Assembly: GCF_900177795.1 (NCBI RefSeq)
Contig: NZ_FXWJ01000001.1
Span: 310,001-374,000, forward strand
Direction of reading: 5' to 3'
DNA: 64,000 bases
Origin: Plantibacter elymi (nom. nud.)
Lineage (GTDB): Bacteria; Actinomycetota; Actinomycetes; Actinomycetales; Microbacteriaceae
The notes under the pieces are model-generated. The model made no database searches. It was not told the DNA's origin and saw only the letters and a list, made by a program, of their open reading frames with translations. Position numbers and translations under genes: made by a program. Below are positions 60,552 through 64,000 of the stretch, one piece after another. Position 1 is the stretch's first letter, and each line of letters opens with the position of its first letter.

Positions 60552-61645
60552 CGGGTCACCGCCGCAACGGCGTCGAGCCGGACCGGCTGGCCAGTGCGCG
60601 CGGATTCGTAGAGACCGGTGATGATCGAGATCGCCTGGCGGTTCTCGGCCAGCGTCACGCGGAGCGGCTCCTCCCCGCGGATCGCGGCGAGCACGTTCCG
60701 GTACTGGTGCAGGTGCGCGTCCGACATCTGTCCGGCGACGCTCGAGCCCGCCTGCGTCTCGTCGGCGAACTGCGCCGCCTGGTTCGTGTCCTTCCCCTGC
60801 GAGCCGAAGAAGGCCTCGGCGCGCTCCATTCCTGCGGGGGTGGAGTGGAAATACGTCAGCTGGTCGTTCTCGATGACCGCGGAGCCGCGGTCACCGTGGA
60901 CCTGCAGCCGCGCGACGAGGCCCGGGTAGACGGCCGTCGAGCCGTGGATGACGCCGAGCGCGCCGGATGCGAAGCGGACGACACCGACCGCGACGTCCTC
61001 GGTCTCGATGCGCTCGTGGGCGAGGAGCGCGGTGTAGCCGAAGACCTCGACGGGGCGTCCGAGGAGGGCGACCAGCAGGTCGACCGTGTGCACGCCCTGG
61101 TTCATGAGCGCGCCGCCGCCGTCGAGCGCCCAGGTGCCGCGCCAGTCGCCGGAGTCGTAGTAGCTCTGCCCGCGCCACCAGTCGACCGAGGCGATGCCCG
61201 AGGTGATGCGCCCGAGGTCTCCGCGTTCGGCGGCGGCGAGGACGATCTCCGTCGAGGGGTCGAAGCGGTGCTGGGAGATGACGGTCACGACGGTGCCGGC
61301 GCGCTCCTGGGCGGCGATGATGTCGTCCGTCCGCGAGACGGTGACGTCGGCCGGCTTCTCGATGATGACGTGCTTGCCGGCCTCGAGCGCCTCGATGGCG
61401 AGGTCGGCGTGCAGGCCGGTGGGCGTGCAGACGACGACGATGTCGGGGTCGGTCTGCGCCAGCGCCTCCGTGAGGGTCGTGAACGCCCGTCCGCCGCGCT
61501 CGGCGACGAGGGCCTCCGCCTTCGCGAGCTCCGGGTCGGCGACGGCGACGAGTTCCAACTCGTCGCGCAGCTGGTCGATGACGATGCCGTGCTGCTTCGA
61601 GATGATGCCGGCGCCGGCGATGGCGATGCGGTGCGGTCGGGACAT
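60548..61645 (-). CDS. Gfo/Idh/MocA family oxidoreductase
   Basis: This 365-residue dehydrogenase has the Rossmann start RIAIAGAGIISKQHGIVIDQL, EKPADVT and the substrate domain DWWRGQSYYDSGDWRGTWAL, DGGGALMNQGVHTVDLL. It is of the same family as the protein at 53028 but clearly distinct. It should oxidise the imported sugar. It overlaps the isomerase gene at 59667 by four bases and follows the 61698 isomerase by 52 bases. Confidence 0.88.
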   Translation of the reverse strand: MSRPHRIAIAGAGIISKQHGIVIDQLRDELELVAVADPELAKAEALVAERGGRAFTTLTEALAQTDPDIVVVCTPTGLHADLAIEALEAGKHVIIEKPADVTVSRTDDIIAAQERAGTVVTVISQHRFDPSTEIVLAAAERGDLGRITSGIASVDWWRGQSYYDSGDWRGTWALDGGGALMNQGVHTVDLLVALLGRPVEVFGYTALLAHERIETEDVAVGVVRFASGALGVIHGSTAVYPGLVARLQVHGDRGSAVIENDQLTYFHSTPAGMERAEAFFGSQGKDTNQAAQFADETQAGSSVAGQMSDAHLHQYRNVLAAIRGEEPLRVTLAENRQAISIITGLYESARTGQPVRLDAVAAVTR

Positions 61646-61697
61646 GCGGGGGTTCGCTCCAGTTCTGTGCGTGGGATGGGTCGGTGTCCGTGCCGGC

Positions 61698-62498
61698 TCA
61701 GGCGAGCTGGCGGAGGTGTGCGAGGGCGGCCTCGAGCTCCGGTTCGAAGTCCTCGAAGAGGCACTCGACGGTGATGGGGCCGTCGTAGCCGCCGTCGCGC
61801 AGGGCCGTGATGAACCCGGTGAGCGGCCAGTCGCCCTGGCCGGGTGGCCGTCGTCCGGCATCGGCGATGTGGGCGTGTCCGATGCGGGCGCCGAGGGCTT
61901 GGACGACGGCGAGCGGCTCCTCCTCCAGCATGATGTGGAAGAGGTCGGCGACGACGGGCACGCGGTCGATCCCGAACTCGTCGAGGAAGGCGACCGTCTC
62001 CTCGAGCGAGTTGAGCAGGTTCGTCTCGTCCCGGTTCAGCGGCTCGAGGACGATCTGCAGCCCGTTCCGCTCCGCCGCGTCGCGCGTCTCTACGACGACG
62101 TCCGCGAACCTCGCGCGGGCGGCCGTGACGTCCACCCCGGTGGGGATGGTGCGCGCCGTCCCGCTCCCGAACACGATCTTCGCGCCGGGCTCCGAGACCG
62201 AACCGATGATCGGCATGACGGCGTCGAGGTACGCGGTGACGCGCTCCGCCGGGAAGCCGGGGTCGGCGAGCGACAGGTCGCCGGGGAACAGGATGGCGAA
62301 CGAGCCGCGTGGGACGCTCGTGTCGTAGTCGGGATGGCGCGTCCACCCGGCTCCGTCGGCGACGACGAGGTTGCCGACGATGGTCGGTTCCGCGTAGTCG
62401 GCTCCGGACGCGAACGCACCGGGGATGCGTTCGGAGGGGACGATCACGCCGTACCCGGTGAGCGGGTGCCGCTGGGCGGTCGGGTTCGTGTCGGACAT
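61698..62498 (-). CDS. Sugar phosphate isomerase/epimerase (TIM barrel)
   Basis: This 266-residue AP-endonuclease-2-type barrel has IVLEPLNRDETNLLNSLEE, VVADLFHIMLEEEP, IGHAHIADAGRRPPGQGDW and ITVECLFEDFEPE; the Glu, Asp/His, His and Glu in these phrases are the likely metal ligands. The pattern is that of hydroxypyruvate isomerase or tagatose/psicose epimerase relatives. The start MSDTNPTAQ at 62498 follows GGAACGGAA; an ATG at 62531 would add 11 residues. It lies between the permeases and the dehydrogenase in the operon. Confidence 0.84.
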   Translation of the reverse strand: MSDTNPTAQRHPLTGYGVIVPSERIPGAFASGADYAEPTIVGNLVVADGAGWTRHPDYDTSVPRGSFAILFPGDLSLADPGFPAERVTAYLDAVMPIIGSVSEPGAKIVFGSGTARTIPTGVDVTAARARFADVVVETRDAAERNGLQIVLEPLNRDETNLLNSLEETVAFLDEFGIDRVPVVADLFHIMLEEEPLAVVQALGARIGHAHIADAGRRPPGQGDWPLTGFITALRDGGYDGPITVECLFEDFEPELEAALAHLRQLA

Positions 62499-62533
62499 GT
62501 GGTTCCGTTCCGTCGTCGGTGGGATGGTCATCG

Positions 62534-63478
62534 CTACTTCAGGCTCCCCGAGATGAGGTCGAGGCGCCAGAACCGCTGGAGGACGAGCACGAAGATCACC
62601 ACGGGGATGACGGCGATGAGCGCCCCGGCGATGGCGACCGAGTAGAGCACCGGTTCGCTGCCACCACGGTTGAGCATGAGGAACATGGCGACCGTGATGG
62701 GCGACAGCTCCGACTTCGACTGCATGATGTACGGCAGCAGGAAGTTGTTCCAGGCGCCGATGAACTGCAACAGGAACACGGTCACGAGACCGGGGAAGAG
62801 CAGCGGGAGTCCGATCGAGACGAAGGTGCGTCCCTCGTTCGACCCGTCCACGCGTGCCGCTTCGAGGAGTTCCTGCGGCACTGAGCCTCGCGCGAACACG
62901 TAGGAGAGGTAGATCCCGAACGGGGTGATCGAGATCGGGATGAGCACCGCCCAGTAGGTGTTCGTGAGGTTCAGCTGCGCGAAGAGCATGTACTGCGGGA
63001 TCGCGAGCGTGATCGTCGGGAGCAGCACGCCGGCGAGGAGTCCGACCATGACGGCCTTCTTGCCCGGGAACCGGTAGAGCGCGAGCGCGTAGCCGGCGGC
63101 GGCCGAGACGGCGGTCGACAGGAGTGCGCCGCCGATCGAGTAGATGAAGCTGTTGCCCAACCAACGCGCGAAGGAGCCGTTCTCGTACGCGAACAGGTCG
63201 GCCATGTTGTCGACGAGGCTCGACCCGAAGGTGAACGCGCTCGTGGAGAACAGCTCACCCGTGCTCTTCGTGGCGGCGAACACGACCCACACCATCGGGA
63301 GCAGGAAGTAGAGGACGGCGATCAGGAGGACGATCGTCGGGAGGATTCCGCCGAGCTTGTGGACGAGGCTGACGGATTCCTTCGGCTTGCGGATGCGGCC
63401 GCGATCGGCGCGGACGACGGTCTCGCGAGCGCGACGGTCCTCCTCCGCGCGTTCCGCGGTGCGTGCGGTGGTGGTCAT
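62534..63478 (-). CDS. Carbohydrate ABC transporter permease (MalG type)
   Basis: This 314-residue permease has six membrane segments and the EAA loop, EAARVDGSNEGRTFVSIGLP, that contacts the ATPase. The N-terminal 40 residues are basic and cytosolic (RRARETVVRADRGRIRKPKE). It is the second permease of a CUT1-type sugar importer. The ATG at 63478 overlaps the stop of the first permease (ATGA). No ATPase gene is seen in the window; such systems often use a shared MsiK-like ATPase. Confidence 0.9.
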   Translation of the reverse strand: MTTTARTAERAEEDRRARETVVRADRGRIRKPKESVSLVHKLGGILPTIVLLIAVLYFLLPMVWVVFAATKSTGELFSTSAFTFGSSLVDNMADLFAYENGSFARWLGNSFIYSIGGALLSTAVSAAAGYALALYRFPGKKAVMVGLLAGVLLPTITLAIPQYMLFAQLNLTNTYWAVLIPISITPFGIYLSYVFARGSVPQELLEAARVDGSNEGRTFVSIGLPLLFPGLVTVFLLQFIGAWNNFLLPYIMQSKSELSPITVAMFLMLNRGGSEPVLYSVAIAGALIAVIPVVIFVLVLQRFWRLDLISGSLK

Positions 63479-64000
63479 GCGTTCCTCCGAGCTGCGAGGC
63501 GTTGCCCGCCGAGCACCAGGAGCGACAGCAGCACCGTGGCGAGGGCGAGGATGATGGATGCCGCCGACGCCGAGTTGAGGTCGTCGTGGGCGAAGGCGTC
63601 CCGATACACCCGCATCAGCGGGAAGTAGGTGGAGCTGATGGCCGGGGTGAGGCTCGAGAGCATCTGCGGCTCGCTGTACACCTGGAGCGCGCCGATGATC
63701 GAGAAGAGCCCGGTGAGGATCGTGGCCGGCACGATGTGCGGCAGCTTGATGTACCAGGCGATGCGCGGTTCGTTGCAGCCGTCGATCCTGGCGGCGTCGA
63801 TCTGCTCCTTCGGCAGCGACTGCAGCGAGGTGTAGAGGATGATCGTGTTGAAGCCGATCCCGCCCCACAGCACGACGTTGATGATCGCGGTCATGACGAG
63901 ATCCCCGCGCAGCAGCGTCGGGAACTGCAGACCGAAGGTCTCGGCGAGCTGGTAGATCGGGCTGATCTCGGGCACGTACAGGAAGCCCCACATGAGCGCC
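63475..64000 (-). CDS. Carbohydrate ABC transporter permease (MalF type), partial
   Basis: The reading frame enters from the right edge; about 174 C-terminal residues are present, so the N-terminal 130 or so are missing. Visible are membrane segments and an EAA loop, DAARIDGCNEPRIAWYIKLP, with Asp in place of the first Glu. It is the first permease of the importer, overlapping the second by four bases. A substrate-binding protein gene is expected just outside the window. Confidence 0.88.
   Translation of the reverse strand, partial: ALMWGFLYVPEISPIYQLAETFGLQFPTLLRGDLVMTAIINVVLWGGIGFNTIILYTSLQSLPKEQIDAARIDGCNEPRIAWYIKLPHIVPATILTGLFSIIGALQVYSEPQMLSSLTPAISSTYFPLMRVYRDAFAHDDLNSASAASIILALATVLLSLLVLGGQRLAARRNA

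Overview
The window looks like chromosomal DNA of a high-G+C actinobacterium, most likely of the family Microbacteriaceae. This is inferred from strong G/C bias at third codon positions, frequent GTG starts, several TAnnnT -10 boxes only 6-7 bases before a start codon (leaderless transcription), and the type of gene content: a MoaC-MogA fusion, short sulfite-oxidase-like molybdoenzymes and bacteriocins of the lactococcin 972 type. About 58 protein genes are supported. No tRNA, rRNA, CRISPR array, transposase or integrase was recognised.

Layout. 1-8 kb: ABC-F ATPase (cut by the window edge), a phosphotransferase, an MFS exporter divergent from a MarR regulator across a rich operator region, an EamA permease, a nitrilase-type amidohydrolase and an M20 peptidase. 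8-14 kb: a NudK-like Nudix hydrolase, a cytosolic GH30 glycosidase, a RibD/DHFR-like reductase, and a thiolase + 3-oxoacid CoA-transferase operon opposite an IclR regulator. 15.2-19 kb: a compact lactococcin-972-type bacteriocin cassette (pre-bacteriocin, polytopic membrane partner, ABC ATPase) in visibly less G+C-rich DNA, bracketed by a perfect 48-bp direct repeat. 19-26 kb: an aldo/keto reductase, a LysR regulator divergent from a bifunctional proline-catabolism enzyme (PutA), a YghZ-like reductase and a Nudix hydrolase. 26-36 kb: a membrane protein, an acyltransferase-3 protein, a tandem pair of beta-helix proteins and a heterodimeric ABC exporter. 36-51 kb: molybdenum-cofactor genes and molybdoenzymes (sulfite-oxidase-like protein, moaA, moaD, moaE, moaC-mogA, moeA, moeB-rhodanese, a ferredoxin-reductase-like protein and a second molybdoenzyme), interrupted by a BLUF blue-light sensor, a small membrane protein, a UvrA-like ATPase and a second DHFR-like reductase. 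51-64 kb: carbohydrate catabolism with TIM-barrel isomerases, Gfo/Idh/MocA dehydrogenases, an alpha-galactosidase-like GH36 enzyme, ROK, AraC and LacI regulators, and the start of a sugar ABC importer operon that runs off the right edge.

Two families of intergenic repeats run through the window and nearly always sit just after stop codons. Family A is a unit of about 22 bp (core CTTCGACARGCTCAGGGACC), often in inverted or tandem groups. Family B is a larger inverted-repeat element with outer ends like CAACTCAGGA or CAACTCCTGC; three of its copies also contain a GGCGTGTC-like inner repeat. In two places a repeat supplies the stop codon or C-terminal codons of a gene. The bacteriocin cassette and its flanking repeats are the most notable accessory feature. 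The repeat families and the operator-like palindromes near the MarR, LysR, IclR, TetR and sugar genes are the main non-coding signals.
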